Shown piece by piece: positions 1 to 7,640 of a DNA stretch of 64,000 nucleotides. Where the stretch lies: contig NZ_VDUZ01000023.1 of the NCBI RefSeq assembly GCF_008039615.1, forward strand, positions 62,001-126,000, read 5' to 3'. Origin of the DNA: Vineibacter terrae. Its GTDB lineage: Bacteria; Pseudomonadota; Alphaproteobacteria; Reyranellales; Reyranellaceae. How positions within the stretch are numbered: position 1 is the stretch's first letter; each line of letters begins with the position of its first letter. Made by a program: the position numbers and the translations under genes. Below the pieces are notes generated by a model. The model was not told where the DNA came from. It ran no database searches and saw nothing but the letters and a program-made list of their open reading frames with translations.

Positions 1-158
1 CATCGAAGAGATGAGGATGGCCGTACGGGCGGGCCGCGCCCTCCCGGCGCGCCAGTGCTCAGGGAGGGCGCGAAAGTTCGGCTTTCGGATAGGCAAGGGT
101 CGCGTCTGGTGCAACGATGGGCCTGCCAGGCGCCAGCGAGGTGCGGGGGGGATAAGTC

Positions 159-1370
159 ATGCTCAGACGCAGAGCGGTTTCACGCATGGCGCTCTCGTGC
201 GCCGTCGTCGGGCTGGCGGGGTGCTCGATACCCGAGCGCGAGCCGGCCGTGCCGCTGGCCGACACGGAACGCGCCATGCCGTTCGGCATCGCCAATGCTC
301 GGTACTTCGCCGACGGCGAGGTCAAGGAGATGGAGGTCGAAGGCCGCCGCGCGATCGAGCGCGAGGTCGCAGCGCGGCGCGCAGCGGGCCAGCCGCTGAG
401 CCCGCTGCCGCCTGTGAATTACCTGGCCGTATCGGGCGGCGGTGACGACGGCGCGTTCGGCGCTGGCCTGCTGGCGGGTTGGAGCGAAAGCGGCACGCGG
501 CCGGAGTTCAAGCTGGTCACCGGCGTGAGCACGGGCGCGCTGATCGCGCCGTTCGCGTTCCTGGGGTCCTCCTACGACGCGTCGTTGCGCGAGTGCTACA
601 CGTCGATGAAGGCCGAGAACGTCTTCAAGAAGCGGGGACTGACGGCCGCCATGTTCGACGACGCGATGGCCGACACCTCGCCGCTCGCCGAGGTGATCGC
701 CCGTTATGCCAACGAGGCCATGCTGGAGGCCATCGCCCGCGAGTACGGCAAGGGCCGCATCCTGCTGATCGGAACGACCAATCTCGACGCGCAGCGGCCG
801 GTGATCTGGAACATCGGCGCCATCGCGTCCAGCGGCAACCCGCGCGCGCTCGAGCTGTTCCGTAAGATACTGCGCGCGTCGGCGGCCGTGCCGGGCGCCT
901 TCCAGCCCGTGCTATTCGACGTCGAGCTCGACGGACGCAAATACCAGGAGATGCACGTCGACGGCGGCGCCATCGCCCAGCTCTTCCTGTATCCGGCGTC
1001 GATCAACGTCGGCACCGCCGGGCCGCGGCGCGTGCGGCGGGCGTTCGTCATCAGGAACGCCCGGCTCGATCCGAACTATGCCGCCACCGAGCGGCGGACG
1101 ATCAACATCGCCGGGCGGGCCGTCAGCACCATGCTGACCTCGAGCGGGCGCAACGACGTGCTGCGGACCTACTTCATCAGCAAGCGCGACGGCGTCGACT
1201 ATAACCTCGCCTTCATCGGGTCCGACTTCAACACGCCGGGGTCCGGCGAATTCAGCCCGACATACATGGCGGCGCTGTACGACTATGGCTATCAGCATGC
1301 CCGGCAGGGATATCGCTGGCACAAGGCACCGCCGGGACTGGAGACGCCGGCTGCCGCGGTCAAGCCATGA
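159..1370 (+). CDS. Patatin-like phospholipase lipoprotein
   Basis: 403-residue patatin-family lipid acyl hydrolase, probably exported and lipid-anchored. The N-terminus has a short Arg-rich region, a hydrophobic stretch and a lipobox LAGC with Cys22. The patatin fold signature follows: an oxyanion-type SGGGDDGAFGAG segment at about 92-102, the nucleophile elbow GVSTG with Ser124, and the DGG motif with Asp268 that completes the Ser-Asp dyad. Length fits bacterial patatin lipoproteins. The ATG follows a GGGGGGATAAGTC purine run (about 147-156) that serves as ribosome-binding site. It stands alone, with a minus-strand methyltransferase downstream. The substrate is not predictable; phospholipase or lysophospholipase activity is inferred from the family. 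Confidence 0.9.
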   Translation: MLRRRAVSRMALSCAVVGLAGCSIPEREPAVPLADTERAMPFGIANARYFADGEVKEMEVEGRRAIEREVAARRAAGQPLSPLPPVNYLAVSGGGDDGAFGAGLLAGWSESGTRPEFKLVTGVSTGALIAPFAFLGSSYDASLRECYTSMKAENVFKKRGLTAAMFDDAMADTSPLAEVIARYANEAMLEAIAREYGKGRILLIGTTNLDAQRPVIWNIGAIASSGNPRALELFRKILRASAAVPGAFQPVLFDVELDGRKYQEMHVDGGAIAQLFLYPASINVGTAGPRRVRRAFVIRNARLDPNYAATERRTINIAGRAVSTMLTSSGRNDVLRTYFISKRDGVDYNLAFIGSDFNTPGSGEFSPTYMAALYDYGYQHARQGYRWHKAPPGLETPAAAVKP

Positions 1371-1539
1371 GCAGTCGAACGGCAGAACGCGGGATGCGCC
1401 GTCAACCTTGAGCCTGGCGGCTCGATCAACCGGAACCGGATCTGCTTTCTCCATGCTTCGTCGGTGGTGCGCGACGCGGACGCACCAACCGCGCCTGCCG
1501 CATCGGCCGGGTCCGCGACAACCGAGACGGTGCGCAGGG

Positions 1540-2265
1540 TCACGCGCCCGGCTTCTGCCATTCCATGATGTGGAAGTACGGCACGCGGCGGTGCAGCGCC
1601 GCGCGCTGCGGATCGCCGCCCGCCGGCGCCGGCTCGGCGAAGTGGCGCAGCAGCAGACCCTGCCCGAGCAGCAGGGTCATGTAGGTGCTGAGCGGACGAT
1701 GCCAGTTGCGGATGCGGATGCCCTTCCAATGCACCCACGCGGCGCGCTCTTCCAGATAGTGGTCGATATGGAAGCGCAGCTCGCCATACGCGTCGCGGGT
1801 CCAGCCGTCGGGCGGGCCTGCCGTGCTGAAGCTGTTGAGGTTGGCGATCAGCAGCGTGCCGCCGGGCCGCAGCGCCGCAGCCATGCCGGCAATGGCCGTC
1901 CGCAGATCGGGGATGTCGATCAGCGTCAGGTAGCTCACGACCAGGTCGAACGATCCTTCCGGCACGCCCAGCGCCTCGGCGCGGCCGATGCGGTAGTCGC
2001 CTTGCGGATCGAGCTGCCGCGCCCGGCGGACCAGGGCCTCGGTCGGGTCGATGCCGACGGGCTGGATACCTTCCCCGCGCATGATGCGGCAGAAGCGGCC
2101 CTCGCCGCAGCCGACATCCAGCGCGGCACGAAAGCCGCGCCCGCGCAATCGCGCGATCATCGGCGCATCCAGCACGAAGCGCCGGCCGTAGTCGCCCGCC
2201 TCGCCCTGTGCGGCGATCCATGCCGCCGCCGAGTCGTCCCATCCATCCGCGGCCATGGTGTCCAT
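1540..2265 (-). CDS. Class I SAM-dependent methyltransferase
   Basis: About 241 residues when started at the ATG at 2265 (MDTMAADGWDDSA). An open frame extends to 2349, but the extra 28 residues are Arg-rich and unlike the family. The SAM-binding motif I is ALDVGCGEGRF, followed by the acidic motif II end VGIDPTEALV and a motif IV-like region DLVVSYLTLIDIPD, as in the Methyltransf_11/25 group. The ending HIMEWQKPGA is typical of small-molecule methyltransferases of the UbiE/biotin-BioC-like fold. The acceptor cannot be inferred. It is transcribed toward the patatin gene and is divergent from the repeat-rich LacI remnant. Confidence 0.85.
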   Translation of the reverse strand: MDTMAADGWDDSAAAWIAAQGEAGDYGRRFVLDAPMIARLRGRGFRAALDVGCGEGRFCRIMRGEGIQPVGIDPTEALVRRARQLDPQGDYRIGRAEALGVPEGSFDLVVSYLTLIDIPDLRTAIAGMAAALRPGGTLLIANLNSFSTAGPPDGWTRDAYGELRFHIDHYLEERAAWVHWKGIRIRNWHRPLSTYMTLLLGQGLLLRHFAEPAPAGGDPQRAALHRRVPYFHIMEWQKPGA

Positions 2266-2413
2266 CGTACGCGCCCTCCGACCGGGGCGCCGTTCTAGCC
2301 ACCCGGCGCCGTGCTGGCGAGCGCTCATGCCGGCGCGCGGCCATGCCAAGGCAGCCGTGGCACTGTCCCGGGATCGGAAAGGCGAAGGGCCGCGACAAGG
2401 TCCCCCCTACCTG

Positions 2414-2648
2414 CGGAGCATTCGCATATGCTGCCGTTCACCCCTCGCCCCGCGGCAGCGGGGAGAGGGAGGGGCCCATCGCGAAGCGATGGGAAGGTGA
2501 GGGGTACGAGCGATCAGTCCCTATCTCTGCTGCATGGCTTGATCGTTCCTACCCCTCACCTTCCCATGCCTTCGGCATGGGCCCCTTCCTCTCCCCGCTG
2601 CCGCGGGACGAGGAGACGGCACCGGTGCTCCCATATGCGAATCCCCTG
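2414..2648. mobile_element. MITE-like palindromic element (R1 type) bounded by ATTCGCATATG inverted ends
   Basis: A non-coding element of about 235 bp. Its ends carry ATTCGCATATG (2420-2430) and the exact complement CATATGCGAAT (2632-2642). Inside is a large inverted pair of R1 repeats (about 2441-2513 and 2541-2613) containing CCCTCGCCCCGC / GCGGGGAGAGGG hairpins. A 10-bp direct repeat TACCTGCGGA lies at 2408-2417 and again at 2653-2662, as expected of a target-site duplication. The same terminal motif bounds another repeat at 21471-21623. No ORF or transposase is present, so any movement would need a transposase supplied in trans. Confidence 0.55.
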
Positions 2649-2669
2649 CCTTTACCTGCGGACCCGGCC

Positions 2670-3407
2670 ATGCTGCGCGACGGCCACGCCGACGGCATGA
2701 TCCTGATGACCGGCAAGCTGCCCGCCGGGCCCGAGCCGCCGGCGTCGCTGCCCGTGGTGGTGGCATCGGAGATCATTGAGGGCGCTGGCTTCCCGCATGT
2801 GCAGGTGGACAACGTCGCCGCGGCGGCAGGCGCCGTGCAGCACCTGGTCGCGCTCGGGCACCGGCGCATCGCCCACATCACCGGTCCCGTGCCCGAGGTG
2901 CTGTCGGTGCATCGCCGCCGCGGCTACCGCCAGGCCATGCGCGCCGCCGACCTGAAGATCCCGCCGGGCTACATCCAGCGCGGCGACTTCCTGCTGGCCA
3001 GCGGCCGGGCCGGCTGCCGTGCCCTGCTCGACCTGCCGATGCCGCCGACCGCGATCTTCTGCGCCAACGACGAGATGGCCTTCGGCGCCATCCATGAGCT
3101 GCGCCAGCGCGGCCATGACGTGCCGGGCGACGTCTCGGTCGTCGGCTTCGACGACATCTACCTCAGCGAAGCGTTCTATCCGCCGCTGACGACGGTCAGC
3201 CAGCCGCGCGCCGAGATCGGCCGCATGGCCATGACGCAGCTGCTGGCGATGATGTCGGACAAGAACCCGTCGCGCGCCCCGGTGATCCTGCCCACGGCGC
3301 TGAAGGTGCGCGGCACCACGGCGCCGCCACGCATCGACCCTTCTCCCCGCGCAGGTCAGGGGCGCGAAGCGCGCCCGAGGGAGAAGGTGGCGCGAAGCGC
3401 CGGATGA
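2670..3407 (+). pseudogene. LacI-family regulator remnant lacking the DNA-binding domain
   Basis: The frame encodes the C-terminal effector-binding (periplasmic-binding-like) part of a LacI/GalR regulator: [57 protein letters not shown] and DVSVVGFDD, ending near LPTALKVRG. A normal family member has about 340 residues starting with a helix-turn-helix; here roughly the first 100 residues are missing. The frame is open further upstream (from 2208), but that part translates repeat DNA and an antisense stretch of the methyltransferase gene. At the 3' end the frame runs from about 3338 into an R3 repeat that supplies the last about 24 residues and the stop. Its neighbour is a Gfo/Idh oxidoreductase, suggesting it once controlled a sugar or polyol operon. 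A shortened ligand-binding protein starting at 2670 could still be made. Confidence 0.7.
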
Positions 3408-3561
3408 GGGGCTTTTGCGATGTCGGGAGTAGGCATGATTTTTCTGGCGAACCCGCCTGTCGCCACGGTCGGGAAGCCCCTCATCCGCCGCCGGCGTTTC
3501 GACGCTTCGCGTCGAAACGCCTTTATCGGGCACCTTCTCCCCGCCTACGCGGGGAGAAGGG
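3338..3561. repeat. Palindromic intergenic repeat, family R3 (CTTCTCCCCGC variant)
   Basis: Outer arms are CCCTTCTCCCCGC (3338-3350) and GCGGGGAGAAGGG (ending 3561). Inner segments include AGAAGGTGGCGCGAAGCGCC and the complementary CCCCTCATCCG / CGGATGAGGGG pair. Similar architecture with CTTCCCCC arms occurs at 50480-50617 and 56242-56380. The left arm overlaps the end of the LacI remnant frame. Confidence 0.65.
3493..3526 (+). terminator. Terminator-like hairpin inside the R3 repeat
   Basis: A perfect 13-bp stem (GGCGTTTCGACGC / GCGTCGAAACGCC) with a three-base TTC loop is followed by TTTAT. It would stop transcripts from the LacI remnant before the Gfo/Idh gene starting at 3588. The T-run is short, so termination efficiency is uncertain. 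Confidence 0.4.
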
Positions 3562-3587
3562 AAACACGCTAACCAACGAGGTGCATC

Positions 3588-4835
3588 ATGACCAGCGCAA
3601 CCAGGGACAAGCTGCGTATCGGCTTTGTCGGCACGGGCTTCATCGCCCATTTCCATCTGCGGGCGCTGGTCGGCGTGCGCAATGTCGACGTCACCGGGGT
3701 GTTCAGCCGCAACGCCGCCAACCGCGAGCGCGTCGTGCAGGCGGTGGCCGCGCTGGGGCTGGGCACGTGCCGCAGCCACGCCAGCCTGCAATCGCTGCTG
3801 CAGGCCGACGATGTCGATGCGATCTGGATCCTGTCGCCCAACGACACGCGGCTGGATGTCATGCGCGCCATCCATGCCGAGGTCACGGCAGGACGCTCCA
3901 AGGTGCTCGCCGTCGCCTGCGAGAAGCCGCTGGCGCGCACCATCGCCGAGGCGCGCGAGATGCTGCGGCTGGCCGAGGATGCCAAGCTCAACCACGGCTA
4001 CCTGGAGAACCAGGTGTTCGCCACGCCGGTGCTGCGCGGCAAGGAGATCGTGTGGCGCCGCGCCGCGTCGGCCACCGGGCGGCCCTATCTGGCGCGCGCC
4101 GCGGAGGAGCATTCCGGCCCGCACGAGCCCTGGTTCTGGCAGGGCGACAGGCAGGGCGGCGGCGTGCTGTCGGACATGATGTGCCACAGCGTCGAGGTGG
4201 CACGGCATCTTCTGACCGCGCCCGGCGCGCCGCGCGGGTCGCTCAAGGTCAGATCGGTGAACGGCACGGTCGCCAACCTGAAATGGACGCGGCCGGCCTA
4301 TGCCGATGCGCTGAAGAAGCGCTATGGCGCCGCGGTCGACTACCGCAACCGGCCGTCGGAGGATTTCGCGCGCGCCACGGTGACGCTCACCGACGACGAC
4401 GGCCACGAGCTGATGATCGAGGCCACCACGTCCTGGGCCTATGTCGGCGCCGGGCTGCGCATCCAGCTCGAGCTGCTGGGCCCCGAATACGCCATGGAGT
4501 TCAATTCGCTGTCGACCGGCCTGCGCGTGTTCATGTCGCGCGCCGTCACCGGCGCCGAGGGCGAGGACCTGGTGGAGAAGCAGAACGCCGAGCAGGGGCT
4601 GATGCCCGTCCTGGAGGACGAAGCCGGCGTCTATGGCTACACCGACGAGAACCGCCACATGGTGGAATGCTTCCGCAAGGGCGAGACGCCGCTGGAGACC
4701 TTCCATGACGGGCTGGCCGTGGTCGAGATCCTGATGGGCCTGTACCGCTCGGCCGAGCTCGGCCAGACCGTGCACTTCCCGGCGCCGGAGCTGGAGACGT
4801 ACGTGCCGCCGGTGGCCCGGCCGCGCGGGGGTTAG
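3588..4835 (+). CDS. Gfo/Idh/MocA-family NAD(P)-dependent oxidoreductase
   Basis: 415-residue soluble dehydrogenase. The N-terminal Rossmann fold begins RIGFVGTGFIAHFHLRAL; the dinucleotide-binding domain ends with the hallmark ACEKPLART (EKP lysine). The C-terminal half is the alpha/beta substrate-binding domain (GGGVLSDMMCHSVEVARHLL, where the second conserved His lies). Family members oxidise sugars, inositol or related polyols. The downstream side is a long perfect inverted repeat and the convergent SMR pair. The upstream LacI remnant may have been its regulator. Start ATG follows the sequence ACGAGGTGCATC, with GAGG as a plausible ribosome-binding site. The exact sugar substrate is unknown. 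Confidence 0.88.
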   Translation: MTSATRDKLRIGFVGTGFIAHFHLRALVGVRNVDVTGVFSRNAANRERVVQAVAALGLGTCRSHASLQSLLQADDVDAIWILSPNDTRLDVMRAIHAEVTAGRSKVLAVACEKPLARTIAEAREMLRLAEDAKLNHGYLENQVFATPVLRGKEIVWRRAASATGRPYLARAAEEHSGPHEPWFWQGDRQGGGVLSDMMCHSVEVARHLLTAPGAPRGSLKVRSVNGTVANLKWTRPAYADALKKRYGAAVDYRNRPSEDFARATVTLTDDDGHELMIEATTSWAYVGAGLRIQLELLGPEYAMEFNSLSTGLRVFMSRAVTGAEGEDLVEKQNAEQGLMPVLEDEAGVYGYTDENRHMVECFRKGETPLETFHDGLAVVEILMGLYRSAELGQTVHFPAPELETYVPPVARPRGG

Positions 4836-4840
4836 TTCAT

Positions 4841-4946
4841 TTTTGGACCGCGCGCGTCCACGCGCGCATCGGCGCGCCAGCGCCGACAAGCTTTCGCTCT
4901 CCGCTTCGCGGCGGGCGATGCGCGCGTGGACGCGCGCGGTCCAAAA
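4841..4946. terminator. Long perfect inverted repeat between convergent genes
   Basis: Two exact 31-bp arms (4841-4871 and 4916-4946) begin with TTTTGGACCGCGCGCG and are separated by 44 bp. The right arm ends on the base before the stop codon of the minus-strand SMR gene, and the left arm starts six bases after the Gfo/Idh stop. T-runs flank both sides (TTTT and, on the other strand, TTTT), so it could act as a bidirectional terminator. The GGACCGCG...CGCGGTCC core is shared with the stem-loop at 31734-31824, so it may also be a dispersed repeat. Confidence 0.6.
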
Positions 4947-5291
4947 TCAACCGAGGTTGAGCGTGGCGACGCCGGCGACGATCAGGGCCATGCCGAGCCA
5001 GCCGATGAGCGCGATGCGCTGGTGGAACAGCAGCCAGCCCAGCACCGCGGTCGCGACCAGGCCGACGCCGCCCCACAGCGCATAGGCCACCGACAAGTCC
5101 ATGCCCTTGATCGCCTGCGACAAGGTCGCGAACGACGTCAGGATGCAGCCCAGCCCTGACATGCCCAGCAGCCGCTTCCTGAAGCCGTCCGCCATCTTCA
5201 GGAGCGCCGTGCCGCCGATGTCGAGCACCACCGAGGCCGCGAGCCACAGCAGCGGGATGATGGCGACGGAATGCGTCATGGCAGCCACCAT
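4947..5291 (-). CDS. SMR-family transporter subunit, MdtI-like
   Basis: 114 residues with four predicted transmembrane helices. The TALLKMADGF segment resembles the LKFSDGF region of MdtI, the partner of MdtJ in paired small multidrug resistance exporters (spermidine or cation export in the family). The membrane-embedded acidic residue that is Glu in almost all SMR proteins is Asp here (VVLDIGGT). The start codon ATG at 5289-5291 overlaps the upstream stop (TGATG), implying translational coupling with its partner; an alternative ATG lies at 5279. Heterodimer function is inferred from pairing and from the two distinct subunit types. Confidence 0.82.
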   Translation of the reverse strand: MVAAMTHSVAIIPLLWLAASVVLDIGGTALLKMADGFRKRLLGMSGLGCILTSFATLSQAIKGMDLSVAYALWGGVGLVATAVLGWLLFHQRIALIGWLGMALIVAGVATLNLG

Positions 5292-5623
5292 CACGCAGCG
5301 CGCGCATTCGTGCCGCGCAGCAGCAGCCAGATGCCGACAAGGATGGCGCTCAACCCGAGCACGCGCAGCGGGCCCAGCGCCTCGCCGAAGACGAAATAGC
5401 CGATCGCCGCCAGGCCGACGATGCCCAGCCCTTCCCACAGCGCATAGGCTGCGACCATGGGGATGGCGCGCAGCGCGACGCTGAGCAGGAAGAGCGACAG
5501 GCTCAGCAAGCCCATCGACGCGATATAGCCGGCAACCGGCATGTCAGCCGCAAGCTTGAGCGCCGACGTGCCCGTCACCTCGACGGCGATCGCAGCCAGC
5601 AGAACAAGACGATGATAATTCAT
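5291..5623 (-). CDS. SMR-family transporter subunit, MdtJ-like
   Basis: 110 residues, four transmembrane helices, with the invariant glutamate in AIAVEVTGTSALKLA, the proton- and substrate-binding site of EmrE-type transporters. YALWEGLGIVGLAAIGYFVFGE is the usual SMR helix 3-4 region. The ATG at 5623 was chosen because the 48 residues upstream in the same frame are not SMR-like. It forms a two-gene operon with the following SMR gene through a TGATG overlap, so the two probably build an asymmetric dimer that exports cationic compounds or polyamines. Confidence 0.85.
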   Translation of the reverse strand: MNYHRLVLLAAIAVEVTGTSALKLAADMPVAGYIASMGLLSLSLFLLSVALRAIPMVAAYALWEGLGIVGLAAIGYFVFGEALGPLRVLGLSAILVGIWLLLRGTNARAA

Positions 5624-6104
5624 AGGACACGCAGGGATATTCACGCACCGGCGCGCGCCAGCGTGCAAACACCAGAAAACAGAAAACGGGATGGGTGGAA
5701 ATCTTGTGGAGCGCGACGCTAACGCTGTGCCGTGACGTCGCGCTCCAAATCGCAGTGGGCGTGCCACCAGCGCAGAAGCGTTCCTGGAAAGCGTTCGGCA
5801 TATGGGATCATAGCAAAGTCAAGCTATGCCCTGGCATGGATTCTGTCAAGTCAGGGCGGCTCGGCGAAAACGCATGGGCAGACATAAAACTGACATATGA
5901 CGGTCACAGCCGAAATTCTATAAGCGCAACCGCAGACGATACGACATCTTCTATTTCTTCATTCAATCATATAACCATTATTATTTATGTATTTCTTTGT
6001 AAATAGCCAACTGACTTTGATGCTTAATTGCGATTTGACTGGGCGCGGCGGTTCGGTGATGAGGATACCGGCCGGCATTACTTCCGAAGGACGACCACCG
6101 ACAG
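5624..6104. other. Intergenic region with an AT-rich patch; no convincing gene
   Basis: This 480-bp gap separates the SMR pair from the divergently transcribed RlmM-like gene. Bases from about 5780 to 6050 are clearly richer in A and T than their surroundings (for example around TTATTATTTATGTATTTC). An open frame at 5695-6006 exists but has no family resemblance and no coding bias, so it is not called. The patch may hold promoters for both flanking genes or be a remnant of foreign DNA. Confidence 0.4.
5707..5747. repeat. Inverted repeat upstream of the SMR pair
   Basis: Exact 12-bp arms TGGAGCGCGACG (5707-5718) and CGTCGCGCTCCA (5736-5747) with a 17-base loop. It lies about 85 bp upstream of the SMR start. 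It could be a regulator target or a member of the stem-loop repeats containing CGCTCCA/TGGAGCG, also seen in 31734-31824. Confidence 0.4.
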
Positions 6105-7007
6105 ATGCGCACCGCCTATCTCGCCGCCGACGGCTTCCTGCCGCAGCTCGCCGAGGAGCTGCGCCGTGGCGGCATCCGCGTGACGGCGGCGCATGATCGC
6201 CTGCTGATCGCCGAGGGCGATGCGATCGCCAGCGCCTGGGCCGCCAACATCTGGCATGACGTGCAGGAGGTCGCGATCGCCTCGATCGGCGAGGCGGCGC
6301 AGAGGCTGCGCGCGGTGCAGCGCAACTGGGCCATGTACGCGCCCGTGCACCACCGCCGCGCGGCGCTGATCCAGGCGCGCCTGCCGCATGTGTCGGCCCG
6401 GCCGCTGGTCTTCCCCGGCGCGCTGCCCGCGGCGGCGCTGGGATCCTGGACATTGCTGGCGCCGGACCGGCTGCTGCACGCAGCGCGCTGCAGCGCCGCC
6501 TGCCCCAACGGCGAGATCACCTTCGCCGAGGACCGCAGCGGTCCGCCCAGCCGCGCCTATCTCAAGCTGTGGGAGGCCTTCACGCGCCTTGGCGCGTGGC
6601 CCGGGCCCGGCTCGCGCTGCCTCGACCTCGGCGCGACGCCGGGCGGGTGGACCTGGGTGATGGCCAGGCTCGGCGCCGATGTGATCGCCATCGACAAGGC
6701 GCCGCTCGATGCCGCGGTGGCGGCGATGCCGGGCGTGACATGGCGCGGCGAAAGCGCCTTCGCGCTCGATCCGGCGACGTTCGGCCCCGTCGACTGGCTG
6801 TGCAGCGACGTCATCTGCTATCCGGCGCGCCTGCTGAAGCTGGTGCAGCGCTGGCTGGCGGCGGGCAATGTGCGCCACTTCGTCTGCACGCTGAAGTTCC
6901 AGGGCGGGACCGACCACGACACGGCCGCCGCCTTCGCCGCCATCCCCGGCAGCCGGCTGTTCCACGCCCACAACAACAAGCACGAGCTGACATGGGCGCG
7001 GCTGTAG
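6105..7007 (+). CDS. rlmM: RlmM-like 23S rRNA 2'-O-ribose methyltransferase
   Basis: 300 residues. A divergent N-terminal RNA-binding region is followed by an FtsJ/RrmJ-like methyltransferase domain: SAM motif CLDLGATPGGWTWVMARLGADVIAIDKAPL at about 165-195, then WLCSDVICYPARL and a catalytic-type lysine in FVCTLKFQGG. This K-D-K-E arrangement belongs to 2'-O-ribose methyltransferases; E. coli RlmM, which modifies C2498 of 23S rRNA, has 366 residues, so this is a shorter version. The ATG is preceded by CGAAGGACGACC, with GAAGG as the likely ribosome-binding site. The rRNA position is inferred from the family only. Confidence 0.8.
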   Translation: MRTAYLAADGFLPQLAEELRRGGIRVTAAHDRLLIAEGDAIASAWAANIWHDVQEVAIASIGEAAQRLRAVQRNWAMYAPVHHRRAALIQARLPHVSARPLVFPGALPAAALGSWTLLAPDRLLHAARCSAACPNGEITFAEDRSGPPSRAYLKLWEAFTRLGAWPGPGSRCLDLGATPGGWTWVMARLGADVIAIDKAPLDAAVAAMPGVTWRGESAFALDPATFGPVDWLCSDVICYPARLLKLVQRWLAAGNVRHFVCTLKFQGGTDHDTAAAFAAIPGSRLFHAHNNKHELTWARL

Positions 7008-7046
7008 TCTTCCTCCTCCGGCGGGAGCGGCCGCCGTGCATCATCG

Positions 7047-7148
7047 TCATCCCGAGCGCCCCTTCGACAGGCTCAGGAGAGGGATCTCCCGCGAAAGACG
7101 CACGGTGCGCCATCCGCGGGAGATCCCTCGCTGCGCGCGGGATGACAG
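7047..7148. repeat. Palindromic intergenic repeat, family R2 (copy 1)
   Basis: Begins TCATCCCGAGCG and ends with the near-complement CGCGGGATGACAG, with inner arms AGGGATCTCCCGCG and CGCGGGAGATCCCTCG around GCGCACGGTGCG-type sequence. The left half carries an alternative spacer containing TTCGACAGGCTCAGGAG. Other copies are at 21497-21600, 27061-27149, 41123-41169 (partial) and 50631-50705. Confidence 0.75.
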
Positions 7149-7163
7149 TCCTGCAGCCCGCGG

Positions 7164-7424
7164 CTACGGCCCCGGCGGCCAGTAGATCGACGATTGGTCA
7201 TAGGCGCCCGGCGGGCCGCGCCGGTAGGCGGCCCGGTAGCCGTCGCGGTAGCCGCTGCGATAAGAGCCGTCGCGATACGAGCTGTCGCGGCCGTAGCCGT
7301 AACCGTAGCTGCTGCCGCCGTAGTAGCCGTCGCGATAATACGACGAGCGCGGGCCATCGTCGGGCACGCAGGCCGCCAGAAGCACAAGGGCAGCAATCGA
7401 TAGTGGTGCAGCAAGGCGGGACAT
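7164..7424 (-). CDS. Small Tyr/Gly-rich lipoprotein
   Basis: 86 residues. The first 20 form a lipoprotein signal peptide with lipobox LLAAC (Cys19). The mature part is a low-complexity run of YRDG, YGYG and YRSG units (about eight Tyr-Arg/Gly repeats), then ends SSIYWPPGP. It probably sits in the cell envelope; no enzymatic domain is visible. Similar Tyr-Arg-Asp-rich lipoproteins of unknown role occur in Rhizobiales, but a specific family is not claimed. It is flanked by an R2 repeat downstream and by hyuA on the other strand. Confidence 0.7.
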   Translation of the reverse strand: MSRLAAPLSIAALVLLAACVPDDGPRSSYYRDGYYGGSSYGYGYGRDSSYRDGSYRSGYRDGYRAAYRRGPPGAYDQSSIYWPPGP

Positions 7425-7640
7425 GGCGATCCCCTCTTACAGGCCGGTCTCCAGCCGAAGACCGTCACGACTTCATAGCCTGCAAGATCGTTCCCGTTCT
7501 TGTCAGCACTGCGTTGAGATTGAGGTGTTTCGGCGACTCGCCGCCACCGTCCCGGCATGGCCGCGCCGGGATGAGCATCTGGTCATGGCGGCGGAACGTG
7601 CTCTACTGTGCCGCAGCTGCAGCGTAAGCGGAGGGTCCGG

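Noticed and set aside
2652-4889. 745-residue minus-strand open frame across the LacI remnant and Gfo/Idh gene
   Set aside because: It is rich in Arg, Gly, His and Ala without domain resemblance; the plus strand has clear families. It arises from high GC content.
5695-6006. 103-residue plus-strand frame in the AT-rich patch
   Set aside because: No ribosome-binding site, unusual composition, no resemblance to a known family.
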